Positions 26,640-39,191 are shown, counted from the first letter of the stretch. The stretch: DNA of 64,000 nucleotides from Combretum micranthum (GCA_024138025.1 JAMXBD010000404.1:434001-498000), one strand, 5' to 3'. The notes: generated by a model from the sequence alone, not told the origin. Numbers and translations are program-made.

Positions 26640-26745
26640 GTTCTTACAGGCTCCTATACGCCATCGAAAACTTGTAGTATTTACAGGCTCCTACTAGCCA
26701 CCAATTTACGTAGTTCTTATTGGCTCCTACTCGCTACTTACATGA
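26640..26745 (-). repeat. Short hairpin array in the 5' LTR
   Basis: Three copies of a unit with GGCTAGTAGGAGCC-type stems (seen on plus as GGCTCCTACTAGCC). L8 carries five copies of nearly the same unit. Confidence 0.55.
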
Positions 26746-27080
26746 TATACTGGTTATGTCTACCACCACTATTATACATTTGTCCCACCAATTGTATAGT
26801 AGTGAATGCAATGTGACTCAACATATGAAGTGCATGAATAATTTCTTAATTAAAGTCTAGTAGTTATATTTAGCTTCTTTCAAGTGAGCAACCAATTTCA
26901 AACACTCCAAGATATTAATGTACATACAACTTTATTACAAACAAATCGAGTTTCGATATACTTAACATTCTTTCGACATATTATCATACAACTTCCATTT
27001 GATTTTTGCCTAAATTCTAGTACAACTAATTTTTTACAAGCATAATGAAGAGTATGAAAAATAACGGGAAGTGAACTCAC

Positions 27081-27178
27081 TCAGCCATGGTGACACCTTC
27101 CTTGAAATGGATGAGTCGTTCGGGATTTCCACTAATCGTAATAATCTTCGGGATACGAACAATCCTCCTCGAGATTAT
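27081..27178 (-). other. Exon-like island of the 5' LTR
   Basis: Minus strand, after TTGATTAG and before GTGAGTTC; 98 bp. It reads D-N-L-E-E-D-C-S-Y-P-E-D-Y-Y-D then TAG, with ATGGCTGA at the donor. Confidence 0.5.
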
Positions 27179-28544
27179 CTAATCAAGAAGAATACCTAAA
27201 ATGAGTATTCATGAAGTTTCTCTTCTTGAAGATTCTAAACTTTTCTAAAAATCGCGGTAAAATCGTATAAGAGAAAATTCCAAATTATAATGGCCATAAC
27301 TTGCTCATTTTATCTCGGAATTTCACATATAATATACCGTTTTCTATCTACTCGAAAAGATCTACACATTTCTAAACTTATTTCCATAAAACTAAGTCGT
27401 TTGGGTCCCGAAAAGGCAGCGACCAGATTTACCACGAATTTGTAAAAACTTGTTTTCTTCCTTTTATCAAAAGCTCACTTGAAGAGATAGATTTTCCAAT
27501 TATTTTTGTAAGCTTTTTGAAAGATATAAACATATATGTATTGACTCATAACAATGTATGAAGTAAATGAAGTTGTCTCAATTTATGAAAAAGTAAAGTC
27601 TTGAATGATTTTGAACTTGAGAATTTTTTAAATATTCATTTTACTTTGAAAAGATTTTGAGTTACTTGAAATGAGTATTTCTTTTTCTAATTTAATTTCT
27701 TGTAATTGTTTTAAATTTCTAAAGAATGATTTTTATTTTTCTAGGCTTAGATTCCAACAACTTTTAAAAGTAATAACAATTTCATAAAAGAATATTTTTG
27801 TTTCTTGTGATTATTCTAAAAGAATTTCTAATACTTGATGAAAAATAAGCTTTTATAAAACCTTTTGTTTATTTAAGAAAAATCATTTCGAGGCGTGTTT
27901 ATTAGTTTTTAAGAAACTTAATCTCTACATTTAGTTCTTAGAAAAGAATCTTTAGTTTAAGAAAACACTTCCTCCTTTATTTTTGTTGAGACAAAGATCA
28001 TCATGTTCATGCATGAATATGAATCATAAAATTATGGAAATGTAAAGAAACATAATAACTTGAAAGAATAAGCAATTAAAGGAATAAATTCAAGTTATGA
28101 ACCTTAGCTTCATCAAGGTCCCCGGGACTAAGAAAGACTAGTCCCTAAAAGAAAAGAAAATGTTTTGACTTGATGAGGACAAGTCTAAGACTAGAAAGAC
28201 TAGTCTTAAAAACAACTTGAAATTAAATAAATTACAAGACAATGAGCTTATATACTCTAATATTATATATAGCTATATAGATATATTAGATAGTAATAAC
28301 ATAAAAGAACATAAAAGAGTTTTGAGATTATGAACAAAAACAAAGTATGAACCTATTGTTGCTTTCTTAACCTTCATGGTTTTAGAAAACACACACTAAG
28401 TTTATACTAAGTAGATGAACATAGGAATTTCTGAAGAAAGTTTACCTAAAAGAGATGAACTCAAGAGAGCTTCTTGGAAGAGAATTCTTGAGAGATTTTA
28501 GAGAGTAACTTAGAAATGAAGAAGTTGAAAGAAGTGAAGATGAG

Positions 28545-28556
28545 GGGTATTATAGG
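28545..28556 (-). promoter_or_regulatory. TATA-like box of the 5' LTR
   Basis: Minus strand CCTATAATACCCC, one base away from the TATAAATACCCC seen in other copies, 100 nt before donor AG|GTAAA at 28445. Confidence 0.5.
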
Positions 28557-29248
28557 AAAATGTGGAGATAATTTGTAAATTAAAATAAATAAAAAATAAA
28601 CAAATTAGTAAAGGAGGGTGGCCGACGCAAAAATGAAGAGGAGAGAGAGAGAGAGAAATTTATTTTTTTTTGTCTTTTGATAATTAAAAGTAAGAAATGA
28701 GAGATGTGAAGTTGTATTAGAAATGAAAATGTGTAAGAAATAGATGTATAGGTAGTAAGAGTAGGTTGTAAGAAAAAGTAGAGATAGATGAATAGTGTAG
28801 AATAGTAGTAAATAGTATAATGTAAAAGTAGAAATGACAATTAAATGCCGGTAGTAAGAAAATACGAGTATAAATGCGATATCTGATATTTTTAGCTACC
28901 GAAAAATTACGAAATTGATATTTTTGAAAATCTTATATTTTACGAGTCTAACGGTATATTGGAATATTTTTACTATTCCGAGCCCTGGGACACGTTTTTC
29001 AAGAACTGTGTCCGATCGGGTTCAAAGGACACTTGAATTTCGAAATTCTGATATTTTTATATAACATATAGCTATTACGAACTATTATTGCTAATTATTC
29101 CAACTTCGTTTTCTAGGGCTAGAGAAAACGGTAATGCCGGACTTAAGTGGTTACGGTAAACTAGGGTTTTGTTGACTCCGAAATCCGGTTGACTTCCGAT
29201 TAGGGTTTAAACTATAATTCGAATAAAAAAAAAATTCGGGGATTTACA

Positions 29249-29479
29249 TTTTTGATCTTTCAAAGTTCTTTATTTACATGAGGTCGTATGAGGGGCGTCT
29301 TGGAATTCGTTAAATTAATCGAGTTTTGTTTTAGTTTCCATCATTGGCTCATTCTAGCTTTTAATGGTCTCGGGCTTTCCTAATTTTAGTCTAGCTATTT
29401 AATCTAAGGGTATTTCTAACAACCTATCTCATTGATCTTATTGGTAGGAAAGAATATGCGGTAGTCTAAGGGTATAGGG
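29249..29479. other. Spacer between LTR and zinc-knuckle pseudogene
   Basis: About 230 bp after the stop codon at 29480. It may be 3' untranslated sequence of that gene. No domain or repeat is seen. Confidence 0.4.
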
Positions 29480-29762
29480 CTAACCTGATACCGAGTTGCA
29501 TCTTTGATCCTCGCTTCCTTCCATGGCAAAGGACTCCAGCTTCTCGTCATTAGCCTCTCCGTGCATTACATACGTGTGAGGGTTGTAGACGAGATTTCCG
29601 AATGAATTTGTTCCTAAAGAACTTCGATTCCTTTTTCCTTTGTTGCTTTCATTCCTATTACATCTCTTCCTCTTCTTCCTTGATAGAATCAATGAAGCAA
29701 CATGCGGGTTCTTCCGTTCAAGGCATGTTTTAGCCGAATGTCCTGCTTTTGTGCAAAGAGAG
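29480..29762 (-). pseudogene. Three-CCHC zinc-knuckle gene, C-terminal part
   Basis: The minus-strand frame continues the piece at 45974-46347. It carries the second half of the third knuckle (C-x2-C-x4-H-x4-C reading C-S-L-C-T-K-A-G-H-S-A-K-T-C across the insertion), then a basic stretch rich in Lys and Arg, and ends in a TAG at 29480. The Athila element interrupts it inside the knuckle, with GAGAG duplicated. It could be a relic of a plant CCHC zinc-knuckle protein or of an unrecognised transposon Gag. Confidence 0.55.
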
Positions 29763-31231
29763 TGATGATTGGTTTTACCTTCAAGTGTAGTTTTAAATTT
29801 ATATAGTCCCGTTCTTAATTCACTATCAAGGTAATAGGCAGTGTACCTATCGTAAATATAGTATAGCTTCTAAAAATCGGGATCGTCCTCAGGGAATAGG
29901 CAAATACTAGTACTAAATCGTATTCTACTATCTAACTGAACAATTTTGATGATTTTACTACTTTATCTAATTTTCTTTAAAACACTATTAACACAGCTCC
30001 AATAAACAAACAAAATTCAATTAAGATCTAATAATCCAGGTTTTGTCTTACTTTCAATTTATCATGTGAATCATTGACAATCCATATTAGATAATTAATA
30101 TTAGTTCTTAAGCTATAGAGTTCCTTGAGAAAATTATTAATTCTTTCGAATCTAACAACTTATCTAAACCTAGGTTAATCGATTAGGATGTCTCCTCAAC
30201 CAATAGCAACCTAAATTTGCATTAATAACATAAACTCTTAAAAATAGAAGATTCTTACTATTCTATGTCTAGAATTATAAACAAATCTTTTCAATTGCAT
30301 AGATCAATTCATAAAAGTAATCTTTCAATTAACTTTAATGAAAATTATACATAAGCTTGCATTCCGGATATACAAACTTAAGAAACGGTTAACAAACATG
30401 CAATTGAACAAAAGAACTTCATTATTTCATTAAGAACAAAGTCTCAACACATGATAAATATGAAATTCGACAAAACCCAGATCTAAAAGACCACTCTTTC
30501 ATAGTAACTAATAGTAATACATGAAATTCAAAATAGAAATTCGAACTCATGATACTACCCGAAAAGATTATAGCTCAAAAGTGTGGATCTTCAATCCTTG
30601 ATGATCTTGATTTTATTGGAATCTCCAGAACTTCCTTCTCTTTTGAAAACTCTTGTTATCAAAATCTTGTGTGTCCTCTTTCTCTTCCATAATCTCCTTT
30701 TTATAATCATCTTCAATTGAATGGAATTAATTGCTCTTGATGAGGAGAGATGAAAGGTTTTGGAGGTTATGAGTCCCTTGACTTTTCAAGTAACACTCCT
30801 TCCATAACCGAAATAAACGTTTCTGTATTAACTAGGAGGTTACTGTATTTAAAAAGTCGTTTTCTCATTGAATGACTTTCTATTGAATTGACAGGGCGAG
30901 TGACAGGTCATGTCTCACAAATGTCCTTTGCAAAGTTCAATTTCCAGGTTGACATGGTCATGTCTTACAAATGTCTTTCAAAAGCTTGATTTTTATCCTT
31001 TAATTTTGCTTCCTCCTTGTAATGGTTGAAAGACATGGCTTGATCTTGTCATGTTGAGTTCTTCTTAATCCAAATTTTGCATTTTTGACCCGTCTTTTCT
31101 TTCCTTGAAAAATATTTCCTTTAAAGACCTGAAAGCATACATTAATGTTTTGAAGTGCCAAATTCTTAATAAAAATGATCAATAAAGGTTCATTTTGGCA
31201 TTCGCAATATATGAATAAATTTGGTTTATCA
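29763..31231 (-). repeat. Athila 3' LTR
   Basis: Begins (plus) TGATGATTGG and ends GGTTTATCA, 1469 bp. It matches the 5' LTR at 44495-45968 with scattered substitutions and a few small indels. Near 30888-30990 it carries GACATGG..CATGTC hairpin units related to the array at 35040-35400; an 11-12 base piece present in the other LTR near 45680 is missing here. Confidence 0.93.
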
Positions 31232-31246
31232 AATTCCCCCACACTT
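31232..31246 (-). promoter_or_regulatory. Polypurine tract of Athila
   Basis: Minus strand AAGTGTGGGGGAATT directly before the 3' LTR, the expected plus-strand primer. An identical 15-mer occurs at 32420-32434. Confidence 0.85.
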
Positions 31247-32761
31247 GAGTTTTTGCTTGTCCTCAAGCAAACAATTAAGGACAAAATCTATCATCAAATA
31301 TACTCAAAAATTTTCATAAGTTAAAACATAGCATTCATTTTTATTATAGCAACTTGCTTTTATACCTACTGCTCAAATCTATCATTTAAATGTAATTGGC
31401 ATACTTTAATCAAAATTCTAAGGCTAATCCAGGTAAGTTAAACTTTACCCTTACCAATTAAAAATAGCTTCCAAAGTCACAAAATAAACATGAAGTCAAA
31501 CAATAGCAAAAGAGACCTAGTTATACTTCACCACTTTTTAACAAATATATAAACTCTTCAACTACTTTTCTAAGCACAATAATCTAAAGTGAAAGTAATT
31601 GTATCTATTCTTCCCCTGGATTTTCTCCCTTTATTTAAAAATCTCTTTAAAAAAATTTTAGCCTTCAGAGGGACGGGTTTTTGCCCGCTTCTTTTCCTTT
31701 TCCTCTGGACAGGGTGTAGCCTGCATCTTTTCAGCTCTCTTTCTCAAGTTCATCTAATGAACTTTTGCCTTTCCGCCCTTCTCGTTATAGTGAGTTCATC
31801 GAGTCGGTACATTCCGGGCTTATCACCCAAGTGACCAGGTTTTAAAGGGACCCCATCGAACTCTCTACTCACTCTAACCTTCAAGTTAGGATACTCATAA
31901 CTCAAATGCTTGAGTCATTGGAGTATAGGCCTTTTGATTTTTTTCATCAATTGTATATAAGAAGCATGCTATTTCAATTTAGCACAACAATTGATTATTT
32001 TCAAAGAGATTTATTCTAAAAAGGATCACCAAGTGATGAACTTCATATACTCTTTCACCAAAGATTAGGAGGGCTCTCAAAATATTTGAAAAGAAAATAT
32101 AAATCAATAACTTAGAACCACAACCATTTAACTTTCAACTAAGGACTTCGATCCACTTTTAGACTCTAGATTCCATCCCTAATTAGCAAGTAAGTTTACC
32201 ACACCTAGATTTCATCCTACAATTTCAACTAAGTATACTAATCACAAAATAGATGAGTAAGGTACTAGAAGTCTTTTTTTTTTTTTTATGAATGCTATTT
32301 CTAAACATTTTTCTGAGTATATTTTCAAGTACAATAGCAAAGTGTAAAGTGGGGTTTTTCACATTTAAAACAAACACAGAAAACCAAATTTTATCAATAG
32401 TATCCCTAGAATATCCCTAAATTCCCCCACACTTAAATTGGACATTGTCCCTAATGTCAAAACATATGTAATATAGTGAGGAATGGTAAAAGAAGAATGA
32501 GACTTCCCTGTTTAAGGAGAAATTTTCAGCTTGTAAGAGTTCAACAAAAAGGAGTAGCAGTGACAACAAGTCAGGTCAGAGTTCATCTGGCCTGCAAAAC
32601 AAAAGCATAAACAAAAGACAAAAATAAAAATAAAGAAACAAAAGTCAGCACTCATGATTCTACTTGTAAGCCCTATAGAGTCTAACCCAAGATTGGGTTC
32701 TCATAGATGCAGTTATCCAATATATTATCAGCAATCATCAAAACAGTAACAAATCAAGGAA
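31247..32761 (-). other. Athila 3' noncoding region
   Basis: About 1.5 kb between the third gene and the 3' LTR. It holds the second polypurine-tract copy at 32420 and T-rich runs. No reading frame resembles a protein. Confidence 0.6.
32420..32434 (-). promoter_or_regulatory. Second polypurine-tract copy in Athila
   Basis: An exact repeat of the 15-nt tract at 31232-31246, 1.19 kb upstream on the element's strand. It could be an additional plus-strand primer or a duplicated region. Confidence 0.55.
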
Positions 32762-34093
32762 TCAATCTCCTTGATAATCAGGATCATCTTCATCCTCATC
32801 CACTATCTTTTTCTGTTTCTTCTTCTTTGGTGGTGTAGGTGTTATGGTGCTTCTTCTTCTTCCTCTTCAGATTCTTCATCATCTTCCTCTTCTTCCTCAT
32901 CTTCATCGACTTCCTCTTCAGATGCTTCTTCAGTAATATTTTCCTCTGAAGCACGAATCTGAGCATCTACCTCCTCATCATCGCTATCCTGTAACAGAGT
33001 ATGAAAAGATTCTACCTGAACATCATCGGGTGAGGAGGGAATAGTCTCTGATGGTCCAGTCTGTGGTGGAGAGAATTCCACATTGTTATGAGCTGCTATC
33101 CCTTTCAGACAAGAATATATAGCTTCTTGATGTCGGGTCTGACGCTTGGTGGTACGGATGAGAGCCTTGAACAAAGATTTCATCTTCTGTAGAATGTGGC
33201 GGTTCTTCTCCACTTTCTTTGTAAGCACGTCATAAGGTGACTGGGTGGAAGGAGATGACCTAGATGTAGAAGGTCCTGGCTTCCCAAACCACTTCCCAAG
33301 AGTGGAAGGTGTAATAATATGAGAAGTAGCAACAGAATCCTTGGGTTCTTCAGTAGGAAAAATCTGTAACCCTTTCAACAAGCGGTGATATAGGCTCCAC
33401 AGTAAATGGTGCCCTTAGCTTTGTTAGTCTTGGCTTGCCGATGGAAGAAGAAAGCAAGCATCACTCCCAAGTTCAGTGGGATTTTCTCAATTATACTATG
33501 TAAGTATAAGAGTTCATATGTCCCCACCACCCAAGTACTGTGTCCCTTACCATTGACTGAATGAGTGATTATCCAATGTATGATCCTATGATTAACATCC
33601 CTCAGTGTTGTGGCCTTGGCTTCCTTTGCCTTATAGGGAGTAGCAGGACTGATCTTTCCCCAATACAAATAGTTAAATAGCCCGGTGGCCAATCTACAGG
33701 AAGGTGTACAAATTCCTTGGTTGCTAGAAAGTCAGCTGAATAAAATCCCATAGCTTCATAGATTTCCCGAATAGTCACAGTGTGTTCTTGGCCATTAATT
33801 CTGAAAGTGATGCTATTGTTTATTCCCGAATGCTTTGCTTGACTTTCAATCCGGAATGTGGAGAGGAATTCAAGTGTGATCTGCTGGTACACTTTTTCAT
33901 TGACTTCAAACCATTTATCCCATCCGTTGTGGCTGATCAAAGAACGAATCTCATCCGCCTTTTTAAACTTTGCTAATCCCTTCCAGTTGAATAGCATATT
34001 ACCAGCCAGTTGTCTTCCTAAAAGCACGTTATAACGCTCCTGCTCAATTCTGGACATTGGTTGGGTCGGTCTCGGGGATCTGGGCTCGGCCAA
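32762..34093 (-). pseudogene. Athila ORF-1-like protein, frameshifted
   Basis: Three overlapping frames (34093-33602, 33692-33375, 33381-32842, then a tail to the TGA at 32762) make a gene of roughly 440 codons with about three frameshifts, near 33690, 33380 and 32845. The start at 34093 reads M-A-E-P-R-S-P-R-P-T-Q. The N-terminal half has T-L-E-F-L-S-T-F and I-T-F-R-I-N-G-Q-E-H, the style of the ATHILA ORF-1 family (function unknown). The C-terminal part is strongly acidic (long Glu/Asp runs) and then has P-P-K-K-K-K-Q-K-K, a nuclear-localisation-like run, in the shifted tail. I see no signal peptide or membrane segment, so it does not look envelope-like. Confidence 0.7.
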
Positions 34094-35039
34094 GAGACTG
34101 GCGATGGGAAGATTTTCTTTCTTGCTGTTTGCTTTTGCCGCATCCTAAAATAAAAACCAATTTCAATGAATTGAAAGAATTAAGCACAATAAAACAGGGT
34201 ATAACACAATTTGTATCCATAGTCAAACTAATGGTAATGCTTCCATCATAATACTCTATTTTTTTTTTAAGCCTAAAAATTTTCCAGCAAGACACGACTA
34301 AGTGACACGGCTTGTTACTATCATGTCGTTTTTTTTTAACTTCATCTTCTTCCCCAAATTTCATAGATGAGATCCCCCAATTTGATTTCTAAATGTCTTT
34401 CACACAATAATCCTACCAACCCACCTATGGAATCACGCAAATCATCATCCCAACATCCATTCAACCATGAATCATACATTCATTCATTTATCAAACAACT
34501 CTCAAACAACCAAACACCCCATTACTAGATCTAAGGATTCACGCATTCATCATCTAATTCTTCATGCAAACCAACAATCTTGCAAACAAAACATGGATCA
34601 CGCATGCAAACCAACAATGTTGCAACCAAACTATGGATCACGCATGCATTCACTAACTTTAGGATAACCCATCAACCCATCAACAAGCATGACAACCATT
34701 AACGCTCAAAAATACATCAATCACGCATGACTAAGATTTCATATTCTTCCTCAAGAACGAATTAACAAAATTGATTTATGATAACATGCAATCAGAAACC
34801 CTAAAATCCCAAATTAATCCTTCATTAGAGTCATGAACGTGTAGATACTCAAGGATGAGAGATGATGAAAAACTTACTTGGATTTCCCTTGATTTTGCTT
34901 GAACTTTTGTGAAATATGAAGATAGAATGAGAGGATTTTATCTTTGCAAAGTAAGCCTCTTTGTTTTCCAAACGCACAAATGATAAGGATGATAGAAATA
35001 AATAAAAAGCATGCGTTTTTAATGGAAAGAGGGTAGTGA
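34094..35039 (-). other. Athila spacer between integrase and third gene
   Basis: About 0.95 kb, C/A-rich on the plus strand. It holds two adjacent copies of a CACGCATGCAAACCAACAAT unit near 34592 and 34610 and a TGACACGGCTTG hairpin remnant near 34303. No convincing gene. Confidence 0.5.
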
Positions 35040-35400
35040 GTTACACGGCCAAAAGACAAGCCGTGTCTAGCAAATGTCCAATTAAACTTCTTATCTCAGC
35101 AAGCTACACGGTCAAATGGCATGCCGTGTCCATCAAATGTCATCCTGTAAAACAAATGGGTAGTAGGTTACATGGCTGAAAGACAAGCCGTGTCTAGCAA
35201 ATGTCGTCCATGCATATTAGTCACAGCTTGTTACATGGCCAATTGGCAAGCTTGTCTTGCAAATGTCGTCCTGGAAAGAAATGGGCAGTAGGTTACACGG
35301 CTAAAAGACAAGCCGTGTCTAGCAAATGTCGTCCATGCATATTAGTCACAGCTTGTTACACGGCCAATTGGCAAGCCGTGTCTTGCAAATGTCACTCTAA
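35040..35400 (-). repeat. Athila hairpin array
   Basis: Six degenerate copies, about 60 bp apart (near 35042, 35103, 35167, 35231, 35293, 35356), of a unit with ACACGGCC..GGCAAGCCGTGT arms followed by CAAATGTC. Each unit folds on itself. Related units lie in both LTRs. GGCCGTGT-type repeats are known from Athila noncoding regions; the function is not known to me. Confidence 0.75.
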
Positions 35401-35589
35401 AACTTGTTTCCTCTCCAATATCCATCTTTTCCATAAAATTTTTGTTCAAGCATCCTAATCTGTCAGAAGAATAATAAAATCATGAGTTCAAAAATAAAAG
35501 AAATTAAACGAAAGAAAATAAATAAAAGAATTAGTCATGGGTTGCCTCCCAAGAAGCGCTTTTGGTTGTAGTCGTTAGCTCGACGTCTT

Positions 35590-36843
35590 GCTATGATTCA
35601 ATCAAAGATCTGGTGAGTGGAGCCGAAACTCCTCACAAGACCTTCTTGCTCAAAATCAACTCCTTGATAGAGCTTCAATCTTTGCCCATTTACCTTGAAA
35701 ATTCCACTCTCAGGATGTTCCAACTCAACAGCACCATGTGGAAAAATTTTCTTGACTAAGAAAGGACCAGACCATCTTGATTTCAACTTTCCAGGAAAAG
35801 TTTTAAATGAGAATTAAACAACAGCACCTGGTCTCCTTCTTTAAAATGCTTTGGATGACGGATCCGCTTATCATGATATTACTTAGTTCTTTCCTTGTAG
35901 ATCCGCATGTTCTCATAGGCAATCATTCTCCATTCGTCCAATTCATTCAGTTGAAGCCTTCGTCTCATTTCGATGGAATTCAAGTCAAAATTGACTTGCT
36001 TTATTGCCCAATAAGCTTTATGTTCAATCTCTACCGGCAGATGGCAAGCTTTACCATACACAAGCCGATATGGTGTGGTTCCCAAAGGAGTCTTATATGC
36101 CGTCATATATGCCCATAACGCATCATCTAGCTTGTCTGCCCAATCCTTCCTATGATGCTCCACTGACTTTTCCAGAATTCTTTTCAAATCGCGATTTGAA
36201 ACCTCGACTTGCCCGCTGGTTTGAGGATGATATGGTGTTGCAATCCTATGAGTTACCCCATATCGTTTTAACACTTTCTCAAGTTGATAGTTGCAGAAAT
36301 GCGTCCCCCTATCACTTATGATAGCTCTAGGGGCTCCAAACCTTGAGAACAACTTTTTTAAGAACTTGGTAACTACTCGGGCATCATTGGTAGGCAGTGC
36401 TTGGGCTTCTACCCACTTTGAAACATAGTCTACTGCCACCAAGATATACTTGTTTCCAAAAGAATTTGGAAACAGTCCCATGAAGTCGATACCCCACAGA
36501 TCAAAAACCTAACATTCTAAGAAAAAATTCTGAGGCATCTCATCACGTCGGGAAATATTCCCGGTTCTTTGGCATCTATCACACAAATTAACAACCTTAT
36601 GGGCGTCTTTAAAAATAGTCGGCCAATAGAATCCAGCCTCTAGAACTTTTGGGCCGTCCTATTTGCATTGTAATGACCTCCCGTAGGACCAGAATGGCAT
36701 GCTTGCAAAATTTCCGAACCTTCCGCTTGAGATACACAGCGGCGAATCAATTGATCTGCACAAACACGGAAAAGAAACGGTTCCTCCCAAAAATAATACT
36801 TCAACTCAGAAAAGAATTTCTTCTTTTCATAGGAAGTCATATC
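35590..36843 (-). pseudogene. Athila integrase
   Basis: On the minus strand: an H2C2 zinc domain begins near 36720 (C-H-S-G-P-T-G-G-H-Y, then L-C-D-R-C-Q near 36585). The catalytic core follows with [15 protein letters not shown] and G-Q-V-E-V-S-N-R, so the D-D-E residues are kept. The C-terminal module has G-P-F-L-V-K-K and V-N-G-Q-R-L-K. A TAG replaces a sense codon just before W-G-I-D (about 36510), and there are frameshifts near 36650 and 35800-35880. At 36843 it is cut by solo LTR L6 and resumes at 40349. Confidence 0.85.
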
Positions 36844-37540
36844 TGTAAACCCCGGTTTTTCAAGTAGCCAAAAAACCCTAGAACCGGAAACCAAAACCCT
36901 AAACCGGAATAGCTTAAGTCTGGAGTGAGAACTAGGAACCCTAATTCCGGCTTTTCCTCGGTTTCCAATTAATAAACTTTTCTAAGAAAATTTAATTTTG
37001 ATTATAGTTCTTGATTATATTTCAAACTAAGAAAATATCTGATTTTAAGAAAATTTCAATTCCGGGTCATCCCGAGACCTATTATAGAAAACGTGCCCGG
37101 AACTAGAATTTCGAAAATATACTTATGAGTACTCATTTGAACCGAAATAAAATAAGGATTTCAAAAATATATTTTTCATAATTTTCCAGTTTATGAAAAA
37201 TACAATTATACCCTTTTTATTCGTATTTCATTACTACCGGAAATTAAATTGTCTTGTTAACTATTCATTACTATTCATAAAGTACTACCTAGCCTACCTA
37301 TTAGCCACCCTACAAGTCTAACCCTTACCATCAATCAAATCCCTTCCATTCTTCCATAACTTTTGTCCCTTCATCTCTTACAAATTATGACAAGTGATGC
37401 AAAGATCAAATCAAGGCAAATCAAAATGAAACAAATCAAGTCTTCCCACCCCCCCCCCTTAGCCTTCCAAACCGGTGCCAAATGGCCCCCCCCCCGTCCA
37501 TTTTGCAAATCTTTAACTCCTTTTAACCTAAATTCACTCC

Positions 37541-37550
37541 TTATATAAAC
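37541..37550 (+). promoter_or_regulatory. TATA box of L6
   Basis: TTATATAAAC ahead of a CT-rich leader ending at donor CAA|GTAAGT, 37713. Confidence 0.6.
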
Positions 37551-39191
37551 TACTTTTTCTCTCTCTTTCCTCATTCTTCACTTTCCAAATTTTTCTAAAG
37601 TGTATGAGCTCTCTTTTCTCTCCCCATTGCTCCTCTTGGCCGAAAGTTTGGAGCCCCCACACACACACACACACAACTTCCATTTACTCTTTACATCTCC
37701 TTTCTACTTCAAGTAAGTAAAGTTCCACTTCTTCCCACTCATAAAACTTTGTTATGGCTAAGTGATTTTTGGATATTTCAACTCCATGTCCCCATGATCT
37801 TTTAGTAGGGACAATGAGATATCAAAACAAAAATCCCGAACCATTACAAAGTGGATCTAACTTTTAAAGAAGCTTTCATACCAAAATCTTGAAGTTCCTT
37901 CAACAAAAAGTGTTTTTAAACAAAGATCTTTTATAAAAATATAGTTTTTATGTTTTCAAAACTCATTTAAGCATTTGATAAGTAGATCCATCACTTTGTC
38001 ACTCATGATCATGTAGGCATTTAAAGTTTCATTATTATTTTGTTCTTATGTGCATAAATAGTCTTAAATACTTTTGTCTTTAGTAAATGACTTTCCTAGT
38101 ATATAGATCTATAGATAGATAAGTCCATGAAGTCATAAAGAAAAGTACTTTACAAGAAAAAGACTTATGAAAATTCGGATGACTTTGAAAACTAGGTCAA
38201 AAACACTTTTAACAACTTCTAAACATATATTTTATAAGAGAAATGAAGCCTATGGGTAATAGATAATGTTTAGTAGTATTTCTTATGAGTCTAAATGAGT
38301 TTTTACTAAAGAAAAGGTTGGAAACAAGAAATAAAGTCCATAGGAGTTTTGAGCTAGAAGTCATGTAGACAAAAATTCGTAATAATGGATGTAGGGTTAG
38401 AAAACACTATTTTTCCAACTTCAAAAATGATATTTTCTTAAACAAATGAAGTCCTTAGGATATAGGTATAATAAATACTTAAAGTTTTAAGTACAAAATA
38501 TATTTTTCCTAAAGGAATCAACTTGAAAATGGACTTTTGTAAATTCGGATTTTTGGGAACCCCATAGTAAAAGACCCACTTAAAAGTTTTTAAATGTGGA
38601 TTTTATTAAAGAAATAAAGGCCTTAGGATATAACTAATATAAGGGTCAAAATTTCTTAAACAAAGTAGAGTTTTTCTAAAAGAAATCCTTGTAATATGTA
38701 GGTGTGGTCAAGTGTAGTAATTTCACTTACTAAACTTTGGTATCAAATGGTTTCTAAGAAAAGTTTATTTTAAAATTCTTTAAATCTAAAAAGTTATGAG
38801 AACATAGACTCATTAAAGTTCACATCATGACATTCATGTTAGGGAAAATCATTACCATTGCATTTAGTATCATTTTATACTTAGGAATCTCAAATGCATT
38901 CATGAAAACCGCATTTTTGGAATCAAGAAACCCGCTGTACAGATCTGATCCCTCAATTCCAAGGCTTAGATATTTTCAAAACTTGATTTAAACTTCATAT
39001 TTAGAAAGCTCTTCTGAAGTAGATAGAAATCGGTATAAAATTTGCGAAATTTCGACTTAAAACGACCAAGTTATGGCCATTTTAAAACGGAACTTCGGAA
39101 ATGACGCGAATTCCGATTTCACTAAGTCTCCTTAGAGTTTTAGTGTCTTAAGTTGATAGAATACTTACTAGGGTATTTCTTATATGAATAG

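Larger units (their letters stand above)
25994..29248 (-). mobile_element. 5' LTR of truncated Tekay-like element
   Basis: On the minus strand it runs from TGTAAATCCCCG (29248) to GGGGCATGATA (25994), 3255 bp, with the PBS next to it. It has TATA near 28545, donor AG|GTAAA at 28445, hairpin box about 27286-27314, island 27081-27178, repeats 26640-26745 and hairpin 26538-26564. Its outer flank TTTTT does not match the flank of the 3' LTR scrap (ATTAC), consistent with later rearrangement. Confidence 0.85.

Noticed and set aside
32771..32962. Serine-rich plus-strand frame
   Set aside because: It is the antisense of the Glu/Asp-rich tail of the Athila third gene.
33375..34093. Envelope gene
   Set aside because: No signal peptide, hydrophobic segment or cleavage-like site is visible.
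35879..36321. Plus-strand frames at 35807-36118 and 36004-36321
   Set aside because: Shadows of the minus-strand integrase.
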